Source: Gonatopus flavifemur
Taxonomy: Eukaryota > Arthropoda > Insecta > Hymenoptera > Dryinidae
Reading direction: 5' to 3'
Assembly: GCA_018340375.1 (NCBI GenBank)
Contig: JAFFJZ010000002.1
Span: forward strand, 11,178,001-11,242,000
Length of the DNA: 64,000 bases
Shown here one piece after another: positions 8,860-20,455 of this stretch; the first letter of the stretch is position 1; the number at the start of each line of letters is the position of its first letter. The notes under the pieces were generated by a model. The model searched no databases. It saw only the letters and a list, made by a program, of their open reading frames with translations, and was not told where the DNA came from. The position numbers and the translations under genes are program-made.

Positions 8860-11800
8860 CAGCCGGAGAAATACAAATTTTAATTATGTGACGATGAAAT
8901 ACATAATCAGAATTGTCCGCTGAATGTGAATTTTCATTCCTTAGAAGTTCGAAAATAATAAAAGATAAAGTTTTTCAGTTACTTTTGATAAGAAATTCAA
9001 TGGAATTGAAGTGAATGTCCTCAAACGACTGCAGAAGTCAATTTCTGATATCTATTTCAGTGGAGCTCCGTTTTTCTCAAACTTAAAAAGTTATCAAACC
9101 TTATTCAGTGTAATACTCAAATATCCCCATATAGGTAAACAAATTCACAAAATTCTGTGAAGCCGAATGGGATATAATTTGATAAATGATGAACAATTAC
9201 ATGCTTTCTCCTTCATACATCATCATCAGAACAGCCTGTTATTCACATAATTTCTTGAAATTCTTCTCCATTCTTACACTTTGATTACCTTTTATCCTGT
9301 TCACGGTAAAAATTGCATTTGAATCTCAAAAGATAGTCAATAAAACGAGTGAGCTGCAAGGTCGAGAAGATTTATCATAAATAAGAGAGAAAGACTAAAT
9401 TCATCATCAGTTCAAGTCAGGAATTATAACGGGGTGATTCATCACAAGAGGCCACCGATCCGTCATACAGATACAGGCGTGCACAAGGTTTTTGAATATC
9501 CTGTAGATGTTCATGTCTCTGTATCGCATTATCTTTTCTTGATCTCAACCCATGTGATGTTTAAGATACATCGGAAAATGAAATTTTTCGAAAATGATAC
9601 TAGGGCACCCATCGAAGGTTCGATCTGTCCCAAAAATCCCACATCAAATTTCAGTTGGAAGTGAAATCAATATAAAACGGTTCTTCGAATGCATGGAATT
9701 TTAATAGAGGAAAACATTCCGATGAGATTATTATTGATAACAAGAATGTGGGAGTTTGAAAATGAATTCCGAAACGCAATTCAAGAATGAGCATTTTGTT
9801 TTCAGTGGTATTAACGAATGAAAAGGAATGGAAGGTGACAATGGTTCACTGTTAGTTTTTCTGCGTTTATGCTCTGAAGAATGACTTCAATAGAAGGTCA
9901 CTGGTATAAATAACAGAAAATTCAAGTACTATTGTAAGCTCTTTTGGAAGAACTATAAGGAAAATATGAAAACAACATTTTGGCATTTTGTCAACTGACA
10001 AAATCTCCTCCTCTTGCTAATTTGAAGAGAAGAGTAAGCAGACTATATCCTAAGTAATTGTACACTAGGAGGCTATAAGCTCCCCAAGTGTCATCACTTT
10101 AGTTCGTAAACAGCATTCATAGGAGCCAATCGTAGGAACTATCCAAAATGATGTTACCTCGTAAGAGTTGAATCCAAGGGTGTTTTCAATTCCCCTGAAA
10201 CAGTGAAAGCTGGAAATACAAGAAGAACAAAGGAAAAGAAAATAATCAAGCCATCGAAGTTTTTTGAAGACAGTAGCAAGAAAAGTTTGATGCATCAAAA
10301 ATTATCCATATTTTCAATCTGAAAATCAAAATTCATTGCATTATTATTGAAGTGATTGATTAAACCACTCAAATTATCGATGATACCTCATATTAAACTC
10401 AGTTCGTAGACAAAAAAACTTCAAGAAAAGTTGGAAACACGTTTCTACATTTCTTCAGACGTTCCAGTATTTTCTCTTGAAGATCTCTCAAATAAGTCTC
10501 CAAAATATGTCATCGAATACCTTGACTTACAATGAAAGAAACTAATAAAACGATCACAAGTGAATATGAATGAAACCAATAAGCAGTTCCAAAAAAAAGC
10601 ATTGAATATTGAGCCCAAAACTGTGAACAAGTCTGGTCATAAGCCCTCTTTCTTAAGTATGCAGAACGAATTTTGAACAACGTAAATATGAATAATCATC
10701 CCAATTGATGCAATGAAACGAATAAATTGAACCCATGATTGGTGATTGTATTCAATTTATAACATCTGAAGATATTCACGATATTTGGTTCCACTGCTCA
10801 CAAAGCATAAAGCCGACGACAACGTATGTACATCAATTGGTCGACGAATCATTCTTACTTCTCTCTTTCCTCTCATTGACGACCGATTAAGATGAACGTC
10901 AGTATGTACTGTTCGGATATGTGCGGGTATATATTTAAGTACGTGTATAAGGAAACGGAAGTGACATCATAATTGAGACATTGTACACGCGTATCGTCGA
11001 AAGTATCAAATGGATATCATTTTTACAGTGCAGGGGGTGATGAAGAGTGCATTTATCCAAGTATCACACAAAAGTGTGATCGATTCTTCAAATAATGATG
11101 AAATTAGGTACTGATGGAATAGTTCACATCTTGGAGAAATCTCCAGACAAGGTCCTGAGTTGTCTCATGTAATTTTGGAGGTATTTAACCCAGTTTTAAC
11201 ATCAAGGTCATCAATGGAGATATCAGAATGTCATCAAACGCGTCGATTTATGAGAAAAATAAGAGATTGCCAGAATTTTTTTCTGAAATCCCAGGGAAAT
11301 CATACCATTCGGATATCGATATGATGGTATCGACAAAAGACCTCGAAAGGCCTCTTGAAGAGCTCTTCCTCTCATAACTGATCACTAAGAAAACAGTTCT
11401 TGCTTACAAAAGATATTTCGAAGGACGTCTAGGAGGGAGATAGTACATTATATATATATATATATATCTATTAAAAATAAAGATTGGTTAAGGTTGGTTC
11501 CTCTTCAGGTGAAGGATTGCAGTATATCTAATTCCCTCAAGAAAACATTGTGAATTCAAATTGCAGTATAGAAGGAAACATGAGCTTCCGATCAAACTGA
11601 ATTTCATACGGTCCTTATGTGGTAGACATGGATAATATATTCTTCATACAATGCAAGATGTTTTATGTACGTAAAACTTACAATATTCATACGTCGTAAG
11701 CATAAACTGATTAAATCAAATTTATGTACAGGCTTCCAAAGATGGTATGTGCATAAATATACACAATAGAATGATCAGCCTTTGATGTATCAGGTACGAA

Positions 11801-12046
11801 ATGAAAAATAATAATTGACAAAATTTATAAGTTTGTAGCGGGGGAACATTTATGGGCTTATAATTGTCTAATATTCAACCCTTGAACAATAATTTAGGAT
11901 TTTTGAGAATATTTCATGAGTGTATTACCATGAATGATGAATCAATCAAGAAGCGAAACCAACAAGACTCGTTTGTCTCGTACGAAAAGATGTGATAAAT
12001 TTTCAAAGTTCAAATATCACTCGTAGGTTTATTTGCTTTTTGTAGT
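8860..12046. other. 3.2 kb AT-rich interval without recognised features
   Basis: This is the longest stretch of the left half without transposon-like structure. The only simple repeat is (TA)n at 11449-11468. Frames at 9434-9664, 10065-10298 and 10445-10630 are short, start arbitrarily and show no recognised motif. An ATACCAT...ATGGTAT inverted repeat at about 11305-11330 is probably incidental. Confidence 0.45.
11449..11468. repeat. (TA)n microsatellite
   Basis: Ten uninterrupted TA units. Confidence 0.9.
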
Positions 12047-12261
12047 ATGTTTTTGGAATTTGAATCGTTCATAGAAACGAAACGATAATTCAAGTTCACG
12101 AAAACTGATGAGTTATCGTTATTTATTTTCTTGAATTAACTTCTTAGAACTAGAAACAACGATTGAAGAATTTATTGCGACATTTTAGGTCTCCAACAGT
12201 CGATTATTCCAACACTCGGTTATTATTCCGTTTCAATCAACGATTCGGACGTCAGCAACAT
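12047..12261 (+). mobile_element. ATGTT-CTGAAG-TIR MITE, copy 1
   Basis: The left end ATGTTTTTGGAATTTGAATCG, shortened here to its inner core GAATTTGAATCGTTCATAG, is the inverse of the right end CAATCAACGATTCGG followed by CAGCAACAT. The interior aligns with the copy at 47614-47838 (shared GAAGAATTTA, CGACATTTTAGGTC and the GATTATT region) at an estimated 65-70 percent identity. It is a diverged, old copy. The adjacent 12340-13300 sequence is a different repeat. Confidence 0.65.
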
Positions 12262-12339
12262 TTTTTTAGTTCCTTTTTTTCAGGTTTTACACGTTTCAAA
12301 AACAATGAATGATTTCACGGGGATCTTGGTGATAACATT
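12262..12339. other. Short interval
   Basis: T-rich spacer between two elements, with nothing further recognised. Confidence 0.4.
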
Positions 12340-13300
12340 TTTTTCCTGAAATTCTCTGCAAATCTCAGATCTTGGGAGGTTTTGTTGTAATTCCCAGATA
12401 GAATTGAAGAAATTCAGGCATACTCATGAAAATTTAGGGAGATCCAGGAAAATTCAGAGCTGATCAATTCAGATGAAGCGTGAGGGTGAAAATTTCTGAG
12501 AGATTCAAAGTGAAGAAAATTGGAAAAGATTCAGAGGAAAGCATTTGAGGTGGGATTGAGAAGAATCAGTCTAAAAAAATTCATGAAATTTGGAAGAAGT
12601 TGAATACAACTTTCAAAAAAAAGTCAGAGAAGCTTGGAGCAAGTCAATATTCAATATTCCAGATGGAATTTGATGTTTAAAATTCCCGGGGGATTGAAAA
12701 GAGTCCAAAGGAAGCCTGGAGAATCAAAAGAAACTCAATGGAATTGAATTTTCAAAATTCAGAGACGAAATCGTGAGTTGAAAATTTTTTGAAATATTTG
12801 TATAAATTCAAAGAAACCTGAGCATAAATGATTCGTGCCCTGACGAAGCCTGTCTAGGTTCTAACCAGGTTCTCATAAGCCCTAAATAATATCACAAATC
12901 GGGTCTACGCAGGAAGTCAGGGAGATTCAGAGAAATTTGCACCGGGGAGAAAAAGTTGTTAAAATTACCTCTTGTTAAGTGAACGTATGGACGATTTAAA
13001 AATATGATTCGAGCTCTGACAATTTTAGTTAATTTCACAGCAGGGAATGTAATATCCACATCAGCTATGATATATTTAATATTCGTTGTTGTAAAATCAA
13101 CTGAAATTGTGGTCACTTGCACCATATTCTAGATATACATGTATTTACTGAATGAAAAATTCCAGCGAAATTCGAAAACAGCAAAAGAGAGTTGAGAAGA
13201 TTCAGAGTATTTCTGAGAAATTTCAGGAAATTTTGGAGCAATTTTGAGAATCAAGTGTGAGAAACTTTGCAAAAATTCAGAAGAAATTCAAGAGAAGTAG
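12340..13300. repeat. Degenerate GATTCAGAGAAATTC-word array
   Basis: Dispersed imperfect copies of AAATTCAGAG, GATTCAGAG, AATTTCTGAGAG and related strings fill most of the segment. The same word makes up the TIR-bounded element at 32106-33102. Here the word density is lower and no terminal CCCTGGT was found. About 12940-13125 seems to hold a separate small element (GTTGTTAAAATTAC near the left, TTGTTGTAAAATCAAC near the right). This is best read as an old relative of the 32 kb element. Confidence 0.5.
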
Positions 13301-13307
13301 TCCACAA

Positions 13308-13430
13308 AAGAGAGTAATTAGCTGCGAGGTGAACAGCCATTTTTTCAGCTTCTGTGGCAAAATTTTTAGCTTTATTAGCTGAATTTTAGCTGAAGTTACT
13401 GAGAAATTAGCTCTCCTATGGCTGCTAGAA
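13308..13430. repeat. AGCT-word element fragment
   Basis: Clustered TTAGCTG, CAGCTTC, TTTTAGCT, TTAGCTGAA and ATTAGCTCT words in both orientations resemble the interiors at 30189, 47234 and 59171. TIRs are not visible, so it is probably truncated. Confidence 0.5.
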
Positions 13431-13499
13431 TATGTATCTCTGGATTCCTTCAAAAATTCCTCAAAATCCACTGTCAAACAATCTAAAAGTCCTAAGATC

Positions 13500-13660
13500 A
13501 TTCAAACAGATCTTAAATGTCTCATGCAACACTTTTAAACAAGTTTCAGACTAATTCTTTTCTAAAACTCGTCTAAATGGTAAGTTAAAAATATATTGTG
13601 AATAAGTTTTAGTCAAGCGTTGGTCTAAAACTCACCCAAAAATGTCCCAAATGACATTCT
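13500..13660. repeat. TCTAAAACT-word segment
   Basis: The words TCTAAAACTCGTCTAAA, AGTTTTAGTC and GTCTAAAACTCAC recur in both orientations together with CAAACAGATC / AAACAAGTTTCAGAC. It looks like another short word-filled element. The ends are not defined. Confidence 0.35.
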
Positions 13661-14920
13661 AAACTTATCTGAAATATATCGCTGAACACAGAATAAGTAC
13701 TGCTATTCGCGTCGAAAGGTCCTCTGAATATTTCAATTCACCTTTCATCACAGCAAATTGAAACTTTGTCTTAAAATAGAAAAGATTTTGGAGTCGATCC
13801 TTTTAAGGGCACTCATGTAGCAACAAAAGCGAGCAAAATTTTGCGCCAACTTTTTTCATAAATTATGCATTCCACGGGAATTTTCAATGGATGATAATAA
13901 TAATACCCACGACCAGGATTAGACCCGAAAGTTGAGTTTAAGGGAAAGTCTCCCAGTACTATAAAGAAATAAAATACATAGGAACTTCAATATTTTTATT
14001 TATATAATGAACTTTTCACAGTTTTTAACAATACAATAAGTATTCATACGTTCATTTTATTTGGAAATGACGGAAAAATGTATTTGTATTCCATACTAAG
14101 AATTTACGAGTTTGGAAAGTGGCACCTAGTACCGGACGCTTATAGAAAAAAAATCAAAGTAATTTTTGAAATTATCTAATCTTGCAGCGATCACAAATAT
14201 AATTGTCAGAGCATTCAGGAATATCCACATACACCTCATGAGCCCATTCTTCACAATTTTGTTAGAAGCGTTAGAAGCGACACAAAAATATATAAGGCTC
14301 AAATATGAATTGATTCTTGGGAAGGCGCGCGTGCACACAGCCGCCTAGCGGTACGTTTCGTCACTTCGCTCGATGTACGTATTCAACCTATGCAACAAAT
14401 ATATATGTATTGTTTTCAGTTCGATGGATACATATTCTCAGTGTGCGGTAATAAGTGCCGTCCGGCGTTACGGGACTTCCCCCTAAGTGTTTTCCTAGTT
14501 TTCTGGCGAGTATAAGAGGATTTTAAAAGTAATACCCTCCCACTGTCAAAAATTTTTTGTAATTTTGTTTTCTAATTGCAAATTTCTAACTTGCAAACTA
14601 TGAAGAACCCTAAATTGATATTCAGAGTCAAATCTCAGGTATGTAATTCATTATTATTGATTTTAAATTCAATTTTATCAAGTAATTTATGGAAAAAGTT
14701 AGCGCTCCTTCTGCCGCTCGAGTGTCCTCAAACGAAATTACTGAACATTAAAAAGTTGCATGTGAAGTTCGATATCATTTGTGAAGTCTACCATGAGTAT
14801 CGAAGTGACTCATCCTCGTTCAAAGCGTAGAAATCGCGGTATGCGTGAAGATTGTATTTTGAAAAACAGCGTATCTTGAGTGTGACTCCTGCCCTTCTGT
14901 TCATGTTCCCCTCCCTTAAT
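13661..14920. other. AT-rich interval, no gene recognised
   Basis: A small GC-richer patch at 14320-14480 (GGCGCGCGTGCACAC, CGTCCGGCGTTACGGG) interrupts AT-rich DNA. A donor-like CTCAGGTATGTA occurs at 14635-14646 downstream of a short frame, but no convincing acceptor or protein motif accompanies it. Confidence 0.4.
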
Positions 14921-16250
14921 CGCATCACCGCGTGTGTTCAGAAAAGCACGTACGTTCCTTGAATGGACCTCAGTTAATTCGAAACGTTATCCGATTCTTT
15001 TCTTCTCTGTCTCTCTACTCTGCGTCCACAATGTACAGTGTCCAAACGAATGAACGAACGACCGAAGAAAACCTTAACAAGCCAATGCATGCGTGTATAT
15101 GTGTATATGCAAAGCAACATAAACATTTGCATACCTACTCTCTGAATTCGTGTCAATCGATTCCTCGTATTAGAGAATCAATGAAACACGAAGAAAAGTA
15201 TTTGATGCGTACCTCACGGGTCGATAATTAGATGAACTCTCACAGAATTTGCCTTATACATTTTTTATAAAAAATATTATGCAAAGTAGTTCAACTTTAT
15301 ATATCATCTTTGATTTTTATCATTTCTTCATTGTCTGTGAATATCGCAATTATAATGTATAATGATTCAAAGGATAATAGATAACGTCAAACGATGACGA
15401 ATGGTTCATACATTTGAAAGAAATTGTTTCTTAGATTGATCTCGATTTCATTTAAACTGCTCTCATAATTTATACAAGAAAAATTGTTGCATAGAACTCC
15501 ATTTCGATACAATAAGATTAAACAAATTTTATTCCATATAAATATAAACGAATGCAATAAACTGATTATTCTTAAAATGATTTCTTTGTTCGATTTGAAT
15601 AAATCTTCCAATACATGGTAAACTTTATTGAAATTCTTGACATTTCAAACTATCATTCATACCACTCGAGTTTACTAGCAGAATTGATTCGATCGTTTCA
15701 ATTGAAAGATTTTTCACACGATCCGACTTATTCGAACGAAATATTTTTGTTGTCCTTTCGGACTATCGAGAGGTCTCTATCTATATCACGGCACCTCCTT
15801 TAATTGACCACGATTTGCGATCTTGCGCACACTCACTTACCTTACTCGAATCTAAGAAGAGAGGAACGTAGGAGGTGATGAAGGAAGAGCAAGGGAGACA
15901 AGTGAGAGAGAATATGGGTGGGGAGGCAAGAGAAGGGTGGGCGCAATTTTTGAAATTTCAAATCCGGATTTGCGTTGCAGATGCAGAAGCCCATGGCAAT
16001 GTCGCGGCAGCGTGGAGTATAATGTTTTCCTCTCAATTAAGCCTTAATTAAGTTAAAATTACCATCATGGATTTCTCTCCCCTCGTCCTCCCTTCATGTC
16101 CTTTCTCCAAGAGCACCCACCTCGAGTTCTCCTCTCCAGCTTTGGGTGGCCTACAGCCCGTACAGCCATCGCCAATATTTCAAACCAGTTCGACTTCGTT
16201 CGATACGTTGATGCATTGAGAAACATTCGACGTGGGAGAATGGAACGAGA
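14921..16250. other. Mixed interval with two higher-complexity patches
   Basis: Patches at 14920-15230 and 15830-16250 are less AT-rich, contain CpG and CT-rich tracts, and show no TIRs. The centre (15240-15830) is plain AT-rich DNA. Frames such as 14932-15231 and 15842-16036 (minus) lack recognisable motifs. They could be untranslated or regulatory sequence. Confidence 0.3.
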
Positions 16251-16445
16251 AAGGAAGTCATGAGAATGTTACGTGATAAGCATTCAATATTTATGAATTT
16301 GACAATTCTTGTTCGGATTCGAAGAGTGGGACGATTCTGGAAAGATGCAGAGGGAAATGAATAATTTGAGATTTTGTTGTATGATTGAATTAATTCAATG
16401 AAGAGTATACAACCTTAAAGAATTCCATTGAAAAGAATCATACCA

Positions 16446-16760
16446 CCCAGCAAACACGAGTACAGGTGTTCGTTCAAAGGGTTTGTAAGGAATCTTTAAT
16501 GGAATCCTCAGCGGGTCAATTTCCATGTCTTTTTATAGTAAAATAAAGTGAAATTAGAACTCATTGGCATGGTTCTATTCATTCATTTCTGATCTGTATG
16601 GAATGGAGTAGTTTTTCATGCACGGAAAGGCACAGCCCGGATAGAAATCTTTCTGACTGAAAAGTTGCCCATCTTAAGCCCTGTCCGGGCCCAGATCTTT
16701 CTGACCAGAACCTGAACGGGGCCTGGAATGGGCCGATTTACATTCCTACCCTGTAGGTTA
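16446..16760. repeat. Repeat segment with CCCAGCAAACACG start and GGGCC words
   Basis: It begins CCCAGCAAACACGAGTACAGG, repeated with small changes at 16943. A second portion (16620-16740) contains GCCCGG, GGGCCC and ATCTTTCTGACC / ATCTTTCTGACTG words duplicated about 60 bases apart. It probably comprises parts of two elements. Edges are approximate. Confidence 0.45.
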
Positions 16761-16942
16761 TGAATATTTAGAAGAATGACAGGCAATTTAGAGAAATAGA
16801 GTACCGCTAAAGAATATTCGTAGTGAAATTACCAAAAGTTGATAGTCTAACCATGAAAAACAATAATGGAGTGATCAAAACTCAGTATTTTCACTACAAA
16901 TTCTTTGGTGAACTCCCTAAAAACATTCCTCAGTGATCCTCA

Positions 16943-17051
16943 CCAGCAAACACGAATGCAGGCCGTTCAAAGGACCATTGACGGCCCTTCGTCGGCATTG
17001 CAGGACCATCAGCGGCCCATTGAAACGCCAGTAATCATTGTTTGTAGGGTC
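16943..17051. mobile_element. Small TIR element with duplicated GGACCAT core
   Basis: The left end CCAGCAAACACGAATG is roughly inverted at the right end ATTGTTTGTAGGG. The core has two direct copies of AGGACCATTGACGGCCC / AGGACCATCAGCGGCCC spaced 37 bases apart. Its left end repeats the segment at 16446. Confidence 0.45.
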
Positions 17052-17336
17052 TTTTCCCCTGAATTGAAAGTCATTTGTCCAAATGTTAATACATGTTTTT
17101 CAAATATTGATCCCTCCCTCTCTTCCCGTGGGTGAATTCTCATGATTTATCAATTACAAACAAAATTATCTACTCCATCGATTCAAGGAGTAATGGGAAA
17201 TTATAAAAAGTCGTGAATAGTATTCACACAATTTATTATTGAAAATTTCACTTCATGATAGTGAATCATAATCAATGGTTGGAATGACCTAATTTGTTGT
17301 ACTTGAAACGCCGGTAATCATTGTCTGTAGGGCATA
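17022..17336. repeat. Direct repeat pair, GAAACGCCAGTAATCATTG
   Basis: TTGAAACGCCAGTAATCATT at 17020-17039 recurs with one change at 17306-17325, and both are followed by TGTYTGTAGGG. The 3' copy marks another fragment of the element that ends at 17051. Confidence 0.7.
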
Positions 17337-17339
17337 AAC

Positions 17340-17945
17340 TCCCTCCCTCTATGGGAAGAATTTTGAATGAGAAACGAAGATTAGACAATCCATTCTATGA
17401 ATTAGTCTCAAGACTTCACTCAACAAGTGATAGAATAAAAATATCATCACCGAAAATCAGCATAAATCTGAATCGGTGAGATCATAAACAAGGATAAAAA
17501 AGACTAATAATAATCCTTCACTAAAAATATTCTCTCGATTCGATTTTTATATAAGTAAAAACCAGGTGAATTTGATCCCAAGTATAGAAAGTACAATTTC
17601 AATTGACTAGCATTATTTCTGTAACATAAAACTGCACGCTGGGAATTGAATAGAACTGTCTCATCGATGCTCAGGTCGGTTGAGCAATTACCATCTCGGA
17701 CTTATTCTATCTTCTGAATGTTGAATAATATATTATAATATTAATGTTTGGAAGTCTTGCTAATTCCCTTAGAAATGAAACTTGAAGCCGTTTTGAAACT
17801 TTGAAGCTGAGACTTTGTAATAAACTATCATGAAGTTTAGATCGGGTACTTCTGGATCCCACTCATCCTGATTCTTCGTTCACATATACAAAGTGGAGAA
17901 AAACAAACCGTGGAAGTATGGAACACTTCACGCTCCTAACACTTT
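17340..17945. other. AT-rich interval, nothing recognised
   Basis: No supported repeats or coding frames. Confidence 0.5.
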
Positions 17946-17948
17946 TGT

Positions 17949-18016
17949 TATAACGTGCTTCCAATGCATTAGTCTCAGCTTTTCAAGCATGATCTTATGC
18001 GTTGAAGCACGTTATA
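17949..18016. other. 68-base hairpin, pre-microRNA-sized
   Basis: TATAACGTGCTTC pairs perfectly with GAAGCACGTTATA. Pairing continues inward with AATGCATTAG / CTTATGCGTT, giving ~23-base arms around a ~22-base loop. The size and loop resemble a pre-microRNA, but no known microRNA seed was recognised. A tiny hairpin MITE is the main alternative. Confidence 0.4.
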
Positions 18017-18325
18017 GAGTGATGCTCACATTTATTCATCTCTATCTTGGATCAATTTCCCTGAAACGTTCTTAGTTGCCCTAATTTGCAGAGTGATCAT
18101 AACCTCAAATCGATCTTCTCAAAATGAAATGTTGGACGAAATCCGATCATGCGATCTTCCCATCCCTGAGGAAAATGCAAAACGAATCCGAATGCAAACA
18201 CACTCCAGCTTGGCTCTGCTCTGTGTTTTTTTACAGGATCTGCTAGGTTTTATCTGGATTTCCCGCAGGAATGATGTAGATTGAGAAACGTTAATGCCGA
18301 TGTTATAGCAGCAGCATGTAGAATA

Positions 18326-18458
18326 CTAGATTTCACTCTTCAAATACGGAAGAGTGGAAATTTCACTCGAACGGAAAGATAGATTCCCTTCTGGCTGCCT
18401 AAAGAGTAAACTCTCACTCCAAAAGAGTTGAATTTCACTTTTCAGGCGGCCAGGGAGG
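18326..18458. repeat. CACTC/GAGTG-word element
   Basis: TTTCACTCTTC, AGAGTGGAAATTTCACTC, AAAGAGTAAACTCTCACTCC and AAGAGTTGAATTTCACTT alternate in both orientations. Within it, CTGGCTGCCTAAAGAGT (about 18391-18407) is the inverse of AAGTGAAA-side CTTTTCAGGCGGCCAG (about 18438-18453). The CTGGCTGC-TAAAGAGT sequence also occurs, inverted, at 27894-27908. Confidence 0.55.
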
Positions 18459-18460
18459 AA

Positions 18461-18850
18461 CACTGTGGAAAATAATCGGAATTTCTTGTATACGGCTACT
18501 GGAAAATTCCAGCTACCAGATGGGAAATCAATTTCCAATCACAGGGAGGAAATTGCTGTAATTATAGAGACAGCATCAAATCGCTGTAAAATATACCGAA
18601 ATTCCTGTTCGATCAACCAAAGTCTCGAATGGAAATGAAAATTTGCTGCAGTGGTCACATAAATTGCGATGAATCTGATAAATATTGCGGTATAAATTAC
18701 AGTAATTTAATGTTATCTCTATATTTATCGGTAAATTTTACAGCAAATTTTTTTCTGTGTGAAATTTCTCATAAATTTAACTGAAAGTTCCAAATTTTAT
18801 GGGATTTTTACTATCATTCTACGGGAAATTTCCGGACAAGTGCGGAGAAT
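18461..18850. mobile_element. GGAAATTTCC-word element with nested MITE
   Basis: It starts CACTGTGGAAAATAATCGGA. Words such as GGAATTTC, GGAAAATTCC, GGAAATC and GGGAAATTTCC occur left and right of a nested element (18540-18761). The right boundary near 18850 is approximate and no TA duplication is visible. Confidence 0.4.
18540..18761. mobile_element. MITE with CACAGGGAGGAAATTGCTGT termini
   Basis: The left end CACAGGGAGGAAATTGCTGT and the right end TTTACAGCAAATTTTTTTCT plus GTGTG are inverted repeats. A second inner pair is GCTGTAAAATATACCG / CGGTAAATTTTACAGC. It is non-coding and sits inside the GGAAATTTCC-word segment. Confidence 0.65.
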
Positions 18851-19935
18851 TCCTAACGCATGTATATGTTTATTACTTAAATTTTGTACAGTGAAGCTAT
18901 CTTTTCAACTGGAATTTTCGCTTTTCCATATTTAGAGAGCAGGATAAATTATCCTAGCACTGTATTGGTTGCGAATGTCCATAAAAGATTTCATAAACAC
19001 ATCCAGTCCATTCAAAAATACAACATTTTTTCAAGGTTGAATTAACGTGTGTGTGTTCATTCGAACTCATCTGCATGCAGAATAAATTCAAACGATTATT
19101 CATGAACCGTTTGCATAAAAAAGAACTTTTGTTTGAAGAACCCTTCATTTAGAAGAAGGAGGAGAAATATTTGTTCGAATTAGAACGCGAATCATCCGTT
19201 CCACTTGCATAATTTCATTCCATATACTCATACAAAGTCATCTGATACAGTTTGAAGTTCGTGGTTTGGAAAGGTTACTTTTTGGAAGTCACTTGACATC
19301 AGCACATTGGAAGTGTACCACCATCTTATCGAGGAAGAAGTGGTGTGAAATTCAACACCTAGTACGTCGTATATTATTCGTTTCATTGTGTCGTCATTTT
19401 AAATCTATCCTGGCCGGTAAAAATTATTGGTATCAAATGTCTTGACAGGACACATGTGTCGAGTTTTATTGCATCAAAATTTTCTCCTGATCTTTTAAAA
19501 TGTTTCGACATTAATAGCCATCCACTGCGAATCGAAGTGTTAGGATTGTAAAGTCACTTTGGAAAAACATTTGTAAATATATATCAATGATTTGGATCAA
19601 ATGTTTTATACTGAAACATTTCATTCATTTTATGGATATATCTTAACCTTTTCTTCTGTGTTTGAATTGTAAAACACTTTGAGTGTATTGAAATAATTGA
19701 GTGTATATTGAAAATGATTTAATTCAATGCATTCAATGAAATCAAAATCATACTGGTGTGTTAAAAGAAAACTAAACTTTGGATGATTACTTTTTGTCTT
19801 TGAGTTCATCAAAATCTGAATGTTATATTGAAAATCATGTAGCGCTTACATTTTTTGCCTATACTTCAAGTCAAAGCCAGTATTTCAACAGAAATTGTTA
19901 TTTAACAATTCTGGACGTTTAACAGGTTACGGATA
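18851..19935. other. AT-rich interval, nothing recognised
   Basis: No TIRs or conserved frames were found. Short minus-strand frames at 18954-19148 and 19630-19812 lack recognisable motifs. Confidence 0.45.
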
Positions 19936-19937
19936 GC

Positions 19938-20013
19938 AACCCTTGCGTGTATAAAGTCCGGCCCACTCTGGCCCAGTCTTGAATACTGGGTCGGTTTAGT
20001 CCCCATGGTACAT
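19938..20013. mobile_element. Left-end fragment of a CCC..GTGTATA element
   Basis: ACCCTTGCGTGTATAAAGTCC followed by GGCCCACTCTGGCCCAGTC, trimmed here to the key words GCGTGTATA and GGCCCAG, resembles the left end of the 53597-54151 element. The similarity ends near 20006, just before the hairpin MITE inserted at 20014, and does not clearly resume. Confidence 0.4.
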
Positions 20014-20182
20014 ATCCCAAGCAGAAATGGTCTATTTATTGACAAGTTTTGTAACGCTTAACTAGTCAAATACTAGACACTTGCAAGTACCTCACCAGAA
20101 CCCTACAAGGCACTTGCAAGCGTTTAGTTTTTGACTAGTTAAGCGTTACGAAGCTTGTCAATGACTAGAGTATTCCTACTAG
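20014..20182. mobile_element. Hairpin MITE with 7-base target duplication
   Basis: TTGACAAGTTTTGTAACGC...CTTGCAAGT in the left half pairs with the right half (ACTTGCAAGCGTTTAG... GCGTTACGAAGCTTGTCAA), about 50 bases each. GGTACAT flanks both sides (20007-20013 and 20183-20189), giving a candidate 7-base duplication. The superfamily is unknown. Confidence 0.8.
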
Positions 20183-20228
20183 GGTACATCCTAGGGAAAA
20201 TATAGTGATTTTCAACCCATGTAGCACA

Positions 20229-20455
20229 CACTGTGATAATATTCGTGAATTTACAAGAAAGAAGTATGGTGTAAGACTTATGGTTTTCTAAATTTCCAGA
20301 TTATTTGGGAATCAACACATTTTTTGTGGATTTCCAAATGATTTTCTTGATTTTCAAAAAAATGTTTGCTCATTGACTAAATTTGTTCCAGATTCTACCA
20401 AAATTTGTTAAGTAAAGAACTTCCAAATTTTTTTTGGGTGTTTTTCTTCACGGTG
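20229..20455. mobile_element. Possible MITE, CACTGTGAT...TTCACGGTG
   Basis: CACTGTGATAATATTCG at the left and AAAACACCCAAA-side CTTCACGGTG at the right are weak inverted repeats, both next to CA. The interior has repeated AAATTTCCA, TGGATTTCCAAA and TTCCAAATTT words. The terminal class resembles the TA-flanked CAC-G elements. Confidence 0.4.

Noticed and set aside
5003..9630. GGTTCGA strings that resemble a tRNA B box
   Set aside because: None is followed by the expected ATCC ending, and no cloverleaf or A box lies at the correct distance.
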